NCBI GenBank assembly: GCA_940337035.1
Contig: CALNHX010005794.1
Location: 1 to 64,000 of the forward strand
Reading direction: 5' to 3'
Origin: Agriotes lineatus
Taxonomy: Eukaryota > Arthropoda > Insecta > Coleoptera > Elateridae
Length of the DNA: 64,000 bases
Of the stretch, positions 10,655 to 21,571 are shown in pieces. A model generated the notes under the pieces. It was not told the origin of the DNA and searched no databases. It saw only the letters and a program-made list of their open reading frames with translations. The position numbers were made by a program, and so were the translations under genes. Numbering within the stretch: the stretch's first letter is position 1; each line of letters begins with the position of its first letter.

Positions 10655-11347
10655 TCTGGTGTGATACACTCACACAACTTCCTTTTACAGTGATCATATA
10701 ATTAGTCAAAAATTTAATTTTTAATTTTTAAGCATTTGTCAAAAATTTTCAAAAATTACGAATTCTACAAAAACGGTACAAAATAGAGCGTTAGTTGAAG
10801 AGACAAATTTTCTCTAAAATCTTAAGCAGAATTCAAAAATGTAATAATATACCGGGTGTTCCATTTAAAATAGGAGTTAATAAAAAAAATTAAAAAAAAA
10901 CAAAAGAAACCCACTTTAGAAGTTTTCAACTGGAAAATCACCTATTTCACGTCAATGCACATTAAAAATGTAATAAAAATGTAAAGTTTGAAAAAAATCG
11001 TTAGAGCCGTTTTTTAAAAAATCGAAAAAAACTGAAAAATCACAAGAGTAAACACCTACTTCCGGTTATGCGATTTTCTTCAAAAGCTTGCTGTCTCATC
11101 TACATAGTACACAAAACTTATATATGAAGTTTCAACGCCATACCTCTTTTCGTTTTTGAGATATTCTGTTCACAGACAGACAGACACACAGACAGACAGA
11201 CAGACACACAGACAGACAGACACACAGACCAATGAAAAAAAATATGTTTTTTGGGATCAGGGGACCCTAAAACGTGAAGATCTGTTGAAAACTCAATTTC
11301 GAATTTTTGGGGTGAATCCAATACTTCCTTTATCGTAAAAGGAAGTA
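10655..11347. mobile_element. Helentron/HINE-like element, copy 2
   Basis: Same termini, subterminal motif and 3' hairpin as copies 1 and 3, with a longer CAGACAGACACA microsatellite at about 11174-11229. It lies 23 bases beyond the right end of the P-like element. Open frames through the microsatellite are artefacts of the 4-base repeat. Confidence 0.7.
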
Positions 11348-11499
11348 AAAAGAAGACACTATTCAATTCAGCAGTATCGGTGTATCCAATATGTAGGAAG
11401 AAAGTGGCCTGGAGGCTATCCAAATATTTCCAATCTGTAACGTGCTTTTAAAACTTTCTTTAGTGCAACAAAAGTTATTAGATTCGTCGTATATTTTAA

Positions 11500-11952
11500 A
11501 TGCGGCATATGCCGCGGGTTTCAGCTAGTTCTAGAATAACCCAAAATTCAAGCTTTAATGCATTTGCACCAAAACCAAATTTTTCACCAACAAATAAACC
11601 AGAACCTATGGACTTTAGCACTATAAAAAGACCAGCTACTCAACAAACAAATTTCCCTAATAAATATCGAGCAAACTCTCAAAACGTTAATAGAAATTTT
11701 AATCAACTATTTTATCACAGTAATGTTCAACAAGAAAATTCCCCTGTTGATCATGAAAATCTAACAGAAAATTTATTCGAAAACTCTCCTGAAGAAAATA
11801 AAAATTTCATTGAAAATTCATTCAAAAATTCTCAAGAAAATCCAGAATACAACCAATCAAACCTATATTTTCAAAATGAACCCCAAGATTTAGACCATAC
11901 TTACGATTATTTCGAATATCCAGATCCAAACGATACTGTAAATTTTCATTAA
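11500..11952 (+). CDS. C-terminal gag fragment of a Ty3/gypsy retrotransposon
   Basis: 150 codons, rich in Asn, Glu, Phe and Pro (FAPKPNFSPTNKPEPMDF near the start), with no zinc knuckle. Composition and position directly before an overlapping protease frame fit the C-terminal gag of the 17.6/297-like lineage. The ATG at 11500 is probably not the native start, because the 5' part has been lost next to the HINE copy. The last codons before TAA at 11950 contain AAATTTT at 11940-11946 in -1 frameshift phase. Confidence 0.6.
   Translation: MRHMPRVSASSRITQNSSFNAFAPKPNFSPTNKPEPMDFSTIKRPATQQTNFPNKYRANSQNVNRNFNQLFYHSNVQQENSPVDHENLTENLFENSPEENKNFIENSFKNSQENPEYNQSNLYFQNEPQDLDHTYDYFEYPDPNDTVNFH
11940..11946 (+). 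promoter_or_regulatory. Candidate -1 ribosomal frameshift heptamer A AAT TTT
   Basis: The heptamer lies with gag codon boundaries A|AAT|TTT, one codon before the gag stop at 11950-11952. The downstream protease frame is the -1 frame. A AAU UUU is an established X-XXY-YYZ slippery site. No downstream structure could be tested. Confidence 0.5.
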
Positions 11953-12923
11953 GAGCCTCGGAAAAGAATATTTTAACTTTTAATATAAATCCAAAATCAA
12001 ACCTTCCTTATATTATAATTCCCGCCACCGGCGATAAACTTTTAATAGATACAGGTAGCTCACAAACAATAATTTCTCCAGAATTTGTACAACAACATTT
12101 TCCAAATTATATTTATGAAACAGAATTCGAGATAGTTACATCTCATGGAATTTCTCAACATAACTTAATTGCAGATTTACCCATTCCTAATGTTTTTTAT
12201 AAAAACGGAACACATACGTGTTGTTTATTCAATTTTCACCAAGACTATGTAGGACTTATTGGATCCGATTTACTTTCAAAATTATCCGCACGAATAGATT
12301 ATAAATGGATGCACATTCAAACAGAAAAAACAGTAATACCGTTCTATTATAATCCATCAAAAACTAAACAGGAAATTCAAAAACGTAATGAATGTAATTT
12401 TTCCAAATTTAAAAACTCAGATTTTGTCAGAAAACTTGTAGTACCTCCGCGTACAGAATGTTTTGTAAATTTACCAGCAGTAGGAAAGAATGGAACTAAA
12501 ATAGCTCCAAAACTAAAATTTAATGAAAAACTAATTATGCCTTCAGCATTAGTGAAATTACACAATAATTGGTTTAAAACCAGTGTAATTAATACTTCAA
12601 ACGAAACACAAGAAATAAATATTTATAATCCATTATTTTTAGAAGACTATGAACCCGATAGCAAAAATCAACCTATCAGACTTAACAACTTTAATATAAA
12701 AACTCCAAACACCAAAAGTATTTTAAATAACAATTTAAAAAACAATTTAAGATTAGACCATTTAAACGAAGATGAAAAAACTCTTTTGACTAATTTATGT
12801 TTTCAATACAGAGATGTATTTTACTCTCCTGAAATACCGTTATCCGTTACGAATTTGACAAAACACCACATTAGGACTAAAACCAATGCACCTATATTTA
12901 CAAAAACATACACTAGGCACTAG
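11949..12923 (+). pseudogene. Gypsy protease and pol N-terminus, truncated
   Basis: Open in the -1 frame relative to gag. LLIDTGSSQTII (about 12040-12075) is the active site of the retroviral-type aspartic protease, and LIGSDLL follows. The frame continues through a linker to the region just before reverse transcriptase (TKHHIRTKTNAPIF) and then breaks off at about 12915, where unrelated sequence begins. RT, RNase H and integrase are absent. This is a truncated element, unrelated to the full gypsy copy at 23.6-33.8 kb. Confidence 0.8.
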
Positions 12924-13250
12924 GAACACACGAATGTTTTGTGTACCAACTGCGCGGAGGGCACAAATTATGAAGATATTGAATAATTTCTATTCACAAT
13001 GCATTAAATGTTACAATTTTTGTGGTATTCTTTTGAAAATCAAATTTTTTTCGTTTGTTTTCTTATATCCCGAAGTTTCTTGTGTAGAAATAATTGTTTA
13101 TGTTTTTTATACTTAGCTTTTTTAAATGTTCACTTGTCATTACATTTTTGTGGTAACTTGGTATTACTATTATTTCAATCCTAAAAATCGATATTTGAAT
13201 GACTTAAGGTCATCATATATGAAAGCAAACGTTTTTGAGCGAAAAAATAC
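12924..13250. other. No gene seen
   Basis: AT-rich stretch between the gypsy break and the piggyBac-like end. It may be the interior of the latter element, but no transposase motif is recognisable. Confidence 0.4.
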
Positions 13251-13317
13251 ACACGGTCATTTTGACCGTGTTTGTGCACTAGTGTTCGGCAGTTTCACCC
13301 GTGTACCGCCGGGTTAA
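13251..13317. mobile_element. piggyBac-like right terminus
   Basis: A perfect hairpin (acacggtca, TTT, tgaccgtgt, 13251-13271) is followed by ttcacccgtgtaccgccggg and TTAA at 13314-13317. A terminal CCCGGCGGTACACGG-type end next to TTAA is the arrangement of piggyBac-like elements. The opposite end was not found. Confidence 0.45.
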
Positions 13318-14092
13318 TGCCAGCCTCAACTGTTTCATATTCACGATTAAGCAATGTATTGGACAGTAAAAAACGTGAAGGCAATTTAAAAGAATGCCTA
13401 TCTTTTTAAAAAATAATGCCCAGTGATTACTCTCAGGCATTGCAACTAGGACAACTCGGCGCCGCCATCTCGGCGCGGGGCCAGCTCGGCGCCGGGACAA
13501 CTCGGCGCGGAGCCATCTCGGCGCCAGCCAACTCGGCGCGAGGCCATCTCGGCGCCGAATTTAAATTCGCTAACTACAGTGTGCACTACGTAAGAAAATT
13601 ATTATAAACAAATAATAAATAAAGTGATCGCCAAAAAGCTGGCATCAAATGAAAAAAAAATATTTAGAATTTCTTGGAAAATCCAACACTAACCACCAGA
13701 GGTAATTGCAAAGTGATTACAAATGGGCCAAACAAAAGTTGTCACGTGACTTCCGTTATCAGTAAAATTCAACATTTTTTAAAAATAATTACGAAAAATG
13801 CCTTTACTACACAAGATATGGACAACATTTACGAAACAAAGTTGTTTTCTGGCCTTGACATTGTTGAGTTAGCTAAAACTAACACATAATAAAAATCGTA
13901 TGGAAATCTTGCCTAATTTCCGAAAAATTGTACTTTTTGGATTTACACAACTTCGAAAATCGCCATTTTTAACTAAGTAAAAATCACTCAATATATCTAA
14001 TACGGGCTAAATAAGTTTTCGGACAAGCTGTCATCCTGTATTAAGTCAAATGTAAACATTACCAATATTTTTTTTATATATACATTTATATA

Positions 14093-14649
14093 CAGTGTGA
14101 TTTTTAAGTTGATTCTTTCCGTTTACCAGGAAATAAAGATAAAAAATAATATTTTTTTTATTTACCACTTTTCCGAAATATCAAAACTAACGGAGGTACA
14201 GGGTGTTAAAGTTTCAAATTAAAAACTAAACTTTGGCGCAAAGGCGGCTGAACAATTTTATTTTTGTTTACATCTGTTGTCAAGCAATGATCTGTCAACT
14301 AGTTTTCCATTGTAATTTTCTTAATGTTATTGCTGCAATAATGGCTCATGTTTATGAAAATAATGAATGAGTGAATATGTTTATTATTTACTGGGAGTGG
14401 CGTCAAAATGCCGCTGCTGCATCGCTCTTATACGCGAAATGTGTGTGTAGAAGCGAATGCTGATAATTTTGATCGTTTAAGTTAAATTAAGTTTAATTTA
14501 ATTTTCGTTAAGTAATTTTAGTTCATTCTTTGAAACTTTAACACCTTGTACCTCAGTTAGTTTTGATATTTCGCAAAAGTGGTAAATGGCTTACTTTTTT
14601 TAGCTTTATATCCTGGCAAAAGGAAAGAATCAACTTAAAAATCACCCTG
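14093..14649. mobile_element. Tc1/mariner-like MITE, 557 bp
   Basis: Inverted arms of about 130-150 bases begin cagtgtgatttttaagttga on the left and are complemented at the right (tcaacttaaaaatcaccctg). Both are flanked by TA (14091-14092, 14650-14651). No coding capacity. TA duplication and CAGTGTGA-type ends suggest mobilisation by a Tc1/mariner transposase. Confidence 0.7.
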
Positions 14650-15030
14650 TATATACAGTGTGTCGCCGGATAGGTGAAACGACTCTTGTAAAAGGTAAAA
14701 AATTCTCGATTAAAATTTTCATTTTTTGGGGTTTAGCCCTGCTTGGTTAAAGGCGAATTTCTAACAGCATTTCAGTTTTGAAAAATCAAGTGTGCCTTGA
14801 AAGTTTTCAAAAAAACTATATTTTGTACTCATGACCTCAAAATTCAAATTTCCCGGTCATTCCCGATACGCCGAAAGTTACTTTTCCCGCACTGCGGTGT
14901 TTTTTACTTTTCAACAAAAACTAGGGGAATTGTGTTTTTTGTAAATTTTTATAATAAACGAGGCTGCGCGGGCTATTGCGCGGTCTATTCTATTCAATTT
15001 ACCACCATTTTTAGGCCTATTACGTTGGCC

Positions 15031-15558
15031 CATCTCCAAGGGGGCTCTTGGGGTTCCGCCCATCTCCAAAGGGGCCTCTGGGGCTCCGCCCCTCTCTAAG
15101 GGGGACCTCGGGGCTTCGCCCATCTCCAAAGGGGCCCTTGGGGCTTCGCCTCTCTTCATGTGGCCCTCGGGACTCCGCCCCTCTTCAAGGGGGCCTTCGG
15201 GGCTCAGCTCATTTTCAAGCGGGCCCTCGGGGCTCCGCCGCTCTCCAAGGGGTCCTTCAGGGCTCCGCTCTTTTCCAAAGGAGCCCTCGGGGATCCGCCC
15301 CTTTTCAAGGGGGCCCTCGGGAATCCGCCCCTTTTCAAGGGGGCCCTCGGGGCTCCGCCCATCTCTAAGGGGACCTTCGGTGCTCCGCCCCTCTCCAAGG
15401 GGGCCCTCGGGGCTCCGCCCATTTTCAAGTAAGCCGTTGGGGCTCCGCCCCTCCAAATGGGCCCTTGGGCTTCGCCCCTCTCCAAGGTGGCCCTTGGGGC
15501 TCCGCCCATCATTATGGGGGCCCTCGGGGTTCTACCCCTCTCCAAGGGGGCCCTCGGG
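15031..15558. repeat. 30-bp GC-rich minisatellite, about 17 units
   Basis: Units follow the consensus ctccgcccctctccaagg plus gggccctcgggg. They are strongly GC-rich in an AT-rich neighbourhood and internally palindromic (gggccc, ccaagg/ccttgg). Because the period is a multiple of three and stops are excluded, long frames stay open on both strands. These are a by-product of the repeat and not genes. Confidence 0.85.
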
Positions 15559-16962
15559 ACACACACGTCTGGATCGTTCTCCTTTATTATATAGAGGATT
15601 GTCCCTCGTTGGTTTAATTGCGCCTTCAAACACCAGAGGCGCTGTAAACGTCGACAAAAACTAACAGGTGCGTAGGATAAGTATAAAAGTTTAGTGATTT
15701 GTGCTGTCAACTCAGTAAATTAGTAAAACACTAAATAATATTTTTTTAATTTTTTAAAATATTTTCAGTGTACCTAACTCCTTCGGGAAGAATTTTCCCG
15801 AATTTGCACTACATGCAGCACTCCTTTCGGTCGTTCTGGAAACAGTGTTCATTCGGGAAAATTACGAACTTGTTAGGTAAATAACTATTACTGTAGAGTA
15901 GCATGTCTTTTATGTAGCAAATACGACAAAAAGTTATTAAGATAAGTTGTTTAGAATCAACATCTAGGTTCCTATACCAAATTTCAAAATCCTCTGCCAA
16001 CTTTGATCTCTCACATTATCTTTTATGGTTAGGTCCCATATCAAAGAATTTTACTTTTAACAAAGACTGAAAAACAAACATTTTTCAAAAAGTTTTTTAT
16101 TTCATAAGTAATAAAAAAAATTGTTAAAAATAAAATTCTTTCATTTGGGAAATAAACATTAAAAAAATGTTTGTCATTTAAAAAGCACTTTACATAGAAA
16201 ATGGCGTTTTTCAAAATTGTGTAAATCCAAAAAGTGCTATTTTTCGGAAATTAATCAAGATTTCAATGAGATTTTTTATTGTGTGGTAGTTTTAGCTGAC
16301 TGAACAATCTGAAGGCCAGAAAACTTTTTTTCGTAAAATGTGTCTCTATCTTGACTAGTAAATGCATTTTTCGTAATTATTTTTAAAAAAACGTAAAATT
16401 TTACTGATAACGGAAGTCATGTGACAACTTTTGTTTGGCTCATTTGTAATCACTTTGCAACTACCTCTGGTCGTCAGTTTTTGATTTTCCAAGAAATTCT
16501 CAATAATTTTTTTTTCATTTGATGACAGCTTTTTGGCGATCACTTTATTTATTATTTTTTGATAATAATTTTCTTACGTAGTGCACAATGTAGTTTGCAC
16601 ATTTGAATTCGGCGCCGAGATGGCCTCGCGCCGAGTTGGCTGGCGCCGAGATGGCTCCGCGCCGAGTTGTCCCGGCGCCGAGCTGGCCCCGCGCCGAGAT
16701 GGCGGCGCCGAAGTGGCGGCGCCGAGATGGCGGCGCCGAGTTGTCCGGCTTCGATGCCTGTTGCAAATACAGCCCTAGCAAATAATTCGTTCAGCTTGTT
16801 TTGTTCAACCGCAAATGACGGATCGATAAAATTTGAGAAAGAACTTGCACTAGGCGTGGAAACAACACCAGTACTAGTATCTTTGGTGTTCAAGCCAAAA
16901 TCTTCATATGGTAATTAAAAAATGTACATTACCTAACTATTATTTTAAAAAAGTTTAAACTT

Positions 16963-17003
16963 CATCAGAGTGAAAGTCGCACAGTGCGACTTTCACTCTG
17001 ATG
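16963..17003. repeat. Perfect 41-bp palindrome (20-bp arms)
   Basis: Two exact 20-base arms (catcagagtgaaagtcgcac and its complement) are separated by a single A at 16983. It would form a stable cruciform or hairpin. It sits about 215 bases beyond the foldback element, with no gene nearby. Confidence 0.85.
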
Positions 17004-17509
17004 ATGCAAGCTGCAAGGTCTTGCGAAACGTTAGTGAATATGGATGCACAAACAGCAAAACGGCCAAATCTGCCTCGTTCTCAAGATACTCAAACAACAC
17101 GAGCCACCAAAGAGCATGGACATCGCGCGGGTTTTTGCTCGACTTCACAAGGTGCAAGGCACATTAAGCCAGAAAATGCTGGATGTTCATATACAAATAC
17201 TACGCGGTCTAAGCCGAAATTCTATGCTAAGGAGAAAAGAAACACGTCTTGCTTTACATTTCGACAGTTTTGTAAGAGCACTTGTATGCCGAAAAGTGCC
17301 TCGCGAGTTCCCATTCCAGACTTAAAGCCAAATTGGTTGGAACGTATGTTCCGTTCGCATTTTCGATATATTCTATTGTTCAGTATATTCAGAAAAACTA
17401 AGCGGGTGGTTCATAAGGCTTACTAATCTATGATCATTAAATCCGCTAGCAGTTTTATGTTTTGGTACGGAAATGAATGTAGATGTTAACCATTTTTTGG
17501 GAAAGCGTC
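17004..17509. other. Unexplained stretch with overlapping open frames
   Basis: Three overlapping frames on + are open here, the longest at 17001-17426. None shows a recognisable domain and none has a good start context. It could be the 3' part of an unrecognised retroelement. Confidence 0.3.
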
Positions 17510-19390
17510 ATGTGTCACAAATGTATTTAAAACACTTTCTGAAGAAGAGAAATATTCTCTCCATCAACCATTTTTAGAATTTCTACTGGTAATTCATCAG
17601 GCCCCACTGCTTCATTATTTTTTGCATCTTTTAAAGCCTTTTTGATCTCCAGTGATTTGGTGGTCCTGATTATTCTATATTTTTTAATTTTGGTTTCAGT
17701 TCTGGTCTTTAGTTATAAATAAATAAGTTCTCTATGTATCTTGTCCATAGTCTCTTCTTATCTTCCAGTTCTATTATTATCTCATCATTATCGTTTGTCA
17801 ACGTAGAAGTCTCCTTTATTTTGTATACACAGGCAGCTTCTTTCAATGTTTTGTGTTCTCCCAGAATGTCGTGTGTTCGCAGCAGTTTTTCTATTTTCTA
17901 ACACTCTTCCTATCCACTCTCGCTTAGCCTTTCTAATGTCAGACTTTATTAGTGTATTTAGTCTTTTGTATTCATTATTGTCACGGTTCTTATATTTACG
18001 TTGTTGGTCCATTAGTTCTATGATCCCCTCCTTCGTCCACTTCTTTTTGGCAAGTGTTTTGTGATATCCAAGTTGTTCCATTGTAATGACTCGCATTTCA
18101 TTCTCAACCATTTCCCAATTATCGGTAGGCGTTTGATTGATATTATCTCGTATTTACTTCAATTTTTTGATTATTTCTGCTTTTAATTTTGTTTTGATTT
18201 CTTCTTGATTTAGTTTGTTGACATCTAATTTTTGAGACTTGCTCTTCTTTTTGCTAGTGGCACGCTTTAATTTTAGGCTTATGTGTAGCAGATTATGATC
18301 TGACGATACATCACCACCGGGATTTGCTCAAGCTTTCATCACGAAGGCACTGAATCTTCTAGTTATGAGAATAAAGTCGATCTGGTTTCTGACAACGTTT
18401 CCGTCTCTGTCTTGAGGTGATATCCATATGTATATTCTTCTTGATGGTAGAGAATAACAGGTGTTTCTTCTTGGCAGAACTGTATTAATCGATCGCCCCT
18501 GTCATTTCTATTTCCTAGAGTCCTAGACCAAAGGGACCAACAATACCTTCCACTGTTTCTTCTCTGCCTACCTTTGCGTTGAAGTCACCTAATATGATGT
18601 TTATATCATGTGGTTTCGTGTATATTAATAGGTTTTTAACGTCTTAATAGAATCTCTCTATTGCTTCATCTGATTTATCAAGATTGAGAGCATGTGCTTG
18701 AATAATATTAATGTTAATTGGTTCCGCTTGTACTTCAGCAGTATTACTCTTATCAGAATAAGGTACAAAGTTTGTCACGTTCCTACTTATCCATTTTGCA
18801 ACGATTATTCCTACACCATTCCAGTGGTGTTGGCCTTGGTTGCCAGAGAAATAAAATGTGATGTTGTCGGTGTTTAACTCCCCAGAATTGGGATTTCGAG
18901 CCGACGCATTTCTTTGATTGTATCAGCCAGTTTCCCAGCTTCCAATAAACTATGGACATTCCATGTCCCTACAATTAAACATTTTTTTGACTCCGGGGAT
19001 TCTTTTGTTTCGTAAAGTCGAGTTTTTTGCCTCCCCCATAATCCGTGAGGCAGACCGGATGACCAGTGTGGGATTTCAGGCTTGCCACCCTAGCCCTGGG
19101 TATTTTTTATTAAAACTCGTCATTTTCATATCTGTGGTTTTCTTGGGATAGTACTTCAGTGGTTTTCCGTTGCCTTCTGAATGGTTTATCATTTTCCTTT
19201 CTAGTTTCGACTGCCCTTTACATGGGACAACGTTGTTTGAAGCCGCCACTAACGTGAAGACAGACGCTTCTTGATAGTTTTGGTTCGCCCCGGCTATTTC
19301 ATTTCTCCGGTATCACCCATATCTGGGAGGTGTCTTCTATCCGCCACCTGCGGAGACGCCCGATGGAGGACTAGCAACCCCACACGGGAA
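17510..19390 (-). pseudogene. RTE-like non-LTR retrotransposon: leader, endonuclease, start of RT
   Basis: On the minus strand, after a GC-rich leader (19390-19000), an apurinic-endonuclease domain reads GTWNVHSLLEAGKLADTIKE (about 18990), later INIILGDFNAKVGREE and GGDVSSDHNLL. These are the catalytic motifs of the endonuclease/exonuclease/phosphatase fold in RTE-type elements. A linker follows (18111-17788, KKWTKEGIIELMDQQRKYKN), then the beginning of reverse transcriptase (GPDELPVEILKM-like, about 17600). There are at least five stops or frameshifts. The RT catalytic core and 3' end are missing. The endonuclease would nick target DNA for target-primed reverse transcription. This copy is dead. 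Confidence 0.8.
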
Positions 19391-19837
19391 ACATATTGGG
19401 GTACCTAAATAGCAAAAATTTAATTTCGGCATTACATAGTATTGATTTAATTAATAACATTAAACAGCGAAAGCTCGCAAAGTGATTGTTTTTGATATGT
19501 ACTTCGAATTTTCAGCAAAATTTCTGATGTGTAGCTGTTTTACAAATGTTTGCATAAAAAAATTTACATAAAAAGGAGTATTTCGTGTAGCTTTCGATAA
19601 GACATTTCACGGTTTTACAAATAAGCCAGCTATTTATGGTTTTTCTGAGAAGAATTAACTTTTCTTTGTTTCAGTTTATTTTCTTCTTTATTTCTATAAA
19701 ATGCACTTTTTTAAGTACTTGACTAGACTGAATTGAAACTAACATTTTATTTACGAATGTATATACAAATATTGAAACAACGGAAAATAGTAACGGTGTT
19801 ACGATCTTGAAGAAAAATCTTTTTAAAGATACTAATC
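19391..19837. other. No gene seen
   Basis: AT-rich stretch without recognisable motif. Confidence 0.5.
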
Positions 19838-20245
19838 AGATAAGTATTACAAACAAAACAAAAGTGAAAGAAAATAAACTAATGAGATTTCGCAAATGAT
19901 AATTAACAGAAATATTGAAATATAAATTATGAAGCCTTTTGTTAGGTCTTCTTTTGTCTCCCATATTTGATGGACGGCCTGCTTGAATTGTATTTCCGCT
20001 TTTTGACAAACCACTATCCTTCCGTCTAGATATTGATGTAGGTTGAACTCTAATTTTTCTCCACCGTGTAAATATATCAGCAGGAGAATTTAGTGCATGA
20101 ACTCAAGTTTGAACGTTGTTTAGCATGTTATTAAATTTTATTAAAACTGCTGTAGCTTCCGGTTTACTGATAGGCTTACCAACACCGAGTCGATGCTCAC
20201 CCGAAGAAAATAATTTTGGGGGAGGAAAACTGAAGGATAAAATTA
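19838..20245 (-). pseudogene. Coding-like stretch of unknown origin (possible MULE transposase tail)
   Basis: After a pyrimidine tract and AG at about 20246, the minus strand stays open for well over 100 codons apart from one TGA. It has a biased, protein-like composition: GEHRLGVGKPISKPEATAV, then WRKIRVQPTSISRRK, then IQAGRPSNMGDKRRPNKR. The VQPTS-x2-RR followed by GRP pattern resembles basic tails that follow the SWIM domain of insect MULE-type transposases, but I cannot confirm this. It may also be a last exon of an unidentified gene. Confidence 0.35.
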
Positions 20246-20681
20246 ATAAAAAAGATCAAGATAAAAGTTTTTTTTACATTATAAAGGTTTAAGTAGTAGC
20301 TATATAAAATGCGACATTATTTACCCCTTCGTGGATACATCAAATTTGAACAAAACTAGTGATGGGCTTATTCGAATAAAAAATATCCGGTTATCCGGTT
20401 ATTGAAATAACCTGTGTAACTCGGTTTTCGTTCCAAGTATTTGGATGAAAAATAACCTCATCCTGATATGTACTACGTGCCGCGTCTCAGCGACCTGCGA
20501 GTGATCGAAATTCTGTAAATAATACGTTATTCATAACTCATATAACCTTTTCTACGTATGTACTTGATTGACCCAAGTGAGGCTCGCGGCTGCTTGTTGA
20601 TGTTATTAAGACATTTGAGACTCCCAGTCGACGAGTTAAATTTATGGGGCCGTTCCTATTAAGGTGGGTGGTTAAGGTGTT

Positions 20682-21560
20682 TGTTAGAAATTACACACAC
20701 GAATAACTACACCACTTTTAATATTCTTTATTTAACGCAACGGATTACAGACATAAAATTAAATGTGCGGATTTGCTACTATACTATTACAAGTGTGGAT
20801 CGAATAGGTCTTGTTAATCAGCATACATGTGAGCGTTTGTGGATCTGACACTTAGCTCCTGAAACATCCAAAGTGAATGCTTCAGTAAGTATGAGATTAA
20901 TTTTAAACGCATTGAGGAATTGACTCTTTGCGTGTCTGTTTAACCAAAGTGGTTTAACAGGCGAAGACCTGATGTGCAATGATTCCGTTCAACCCCATCG
21001 CTCTGGTTTATATACCCATGTTACACAATTTACACAATATACAAAAAGGATTTTCTATTCTAGTCACAACAATGGTACAACACTTTCACTTGGGACGCAA
21101 CGGTTGGAGGTTTTATGAGTTTATGACACCACTTGAAATTCACTAGATTTTTACAGCTGCAGTTTTGTATTGTGACTTCACTTTCGCTTCTGATTTAGAA
21201 AAGTGTATTTTAAGAAACCCTTTTAGTTCGAGGGACGTTGAATAATTTCTCTCCGTTGAATTCCGCGCACAAATCACCTTTTTTAACTGCGTGCATCCGT
21301 TTGCTAGAAAGTTTTCTAATGGTACTTAAGCTAACTGCTTGCATTTCACAAATATTTATTGCGGACTGGCACTGTTTATTTTATAGGCGAGCTTCCTTTC
21401 TTTGGAGTTCTTACGCTAACTGTTGACAACGAGTTATTGCGATTTATGGCTCCACTACACTATTAAAGATAACGTTCTGCTGAGTATGAGATTTGCCGAA
21501 GCTGTGTTGGTATTAATTTATAACGGCCTAAATTTTTGCTTCGAAACTCGGTTGATTATG
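20682..21560 (-). mobile_element. Probable reversed solo LTR
   Basis: On the minus strand the segment has a TATA box (gtatataaaccagagcg, about 21020), then about 300 bases later AATAAA before the end gtaatttctaaca at 20682. That is the U3-R-U5 order of a gypsy-like LTR with a terminal CA. The 5' limit and target duplication are not resolved. The 21560 boundary is only where the next insertion starts. Confidence 0.4.
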
Positions 21561-21571
21561 CCTAATACGGG

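Larger units (their letters stand above)
13449..16746. mobile_element. 3.3-kb foldback element with minisatellite-bearing arms
   Basis: The arms at about 13449-13974 and 16198-16746 are long reverse complements, roughly 530-550 bases with moderate divergence. The outer 100-140 bases of each are a tandem array of ctcggcgcc-containing units (13453-13556, 16609-16746). The right array has about two extra units. The inner parts share long blocks such as gtgcactacgtaagaaaat and their complements. The 2.2-kb middle contains a MITE (14093-14649) and a minisatellite (15031-15558). No transposase is encoded. The architecture resembles foldback/Galileo-type elements. No clean target duplication was seen, although ttgcaa occurs just outside both ends. 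Confidence 0.7.

Noticed and set aside
11118..11423. Cys/Val/Ser-rich open frame through the microsatellite of the HINE copies (also 39005-39514)
   Set aside because: It is the translation of a CAGA/CACA simple repeat inside non-coding mobile DNA and recurs only because the element is repeated.
14911..15710. Several long Pro/Gly-rich frames on both strands
   Set aside because: All come from the 30-bp minisatellite, whose period is a multiple of three, so frames stay open without selection.
17001..17426. 141-codon open frame after the 41-bp palindrome
   Set aside because: Two other frames are open over the same bases, no domain is visible and the ATG lies in the palindrome edge. Kept only as an unexplained stretch.
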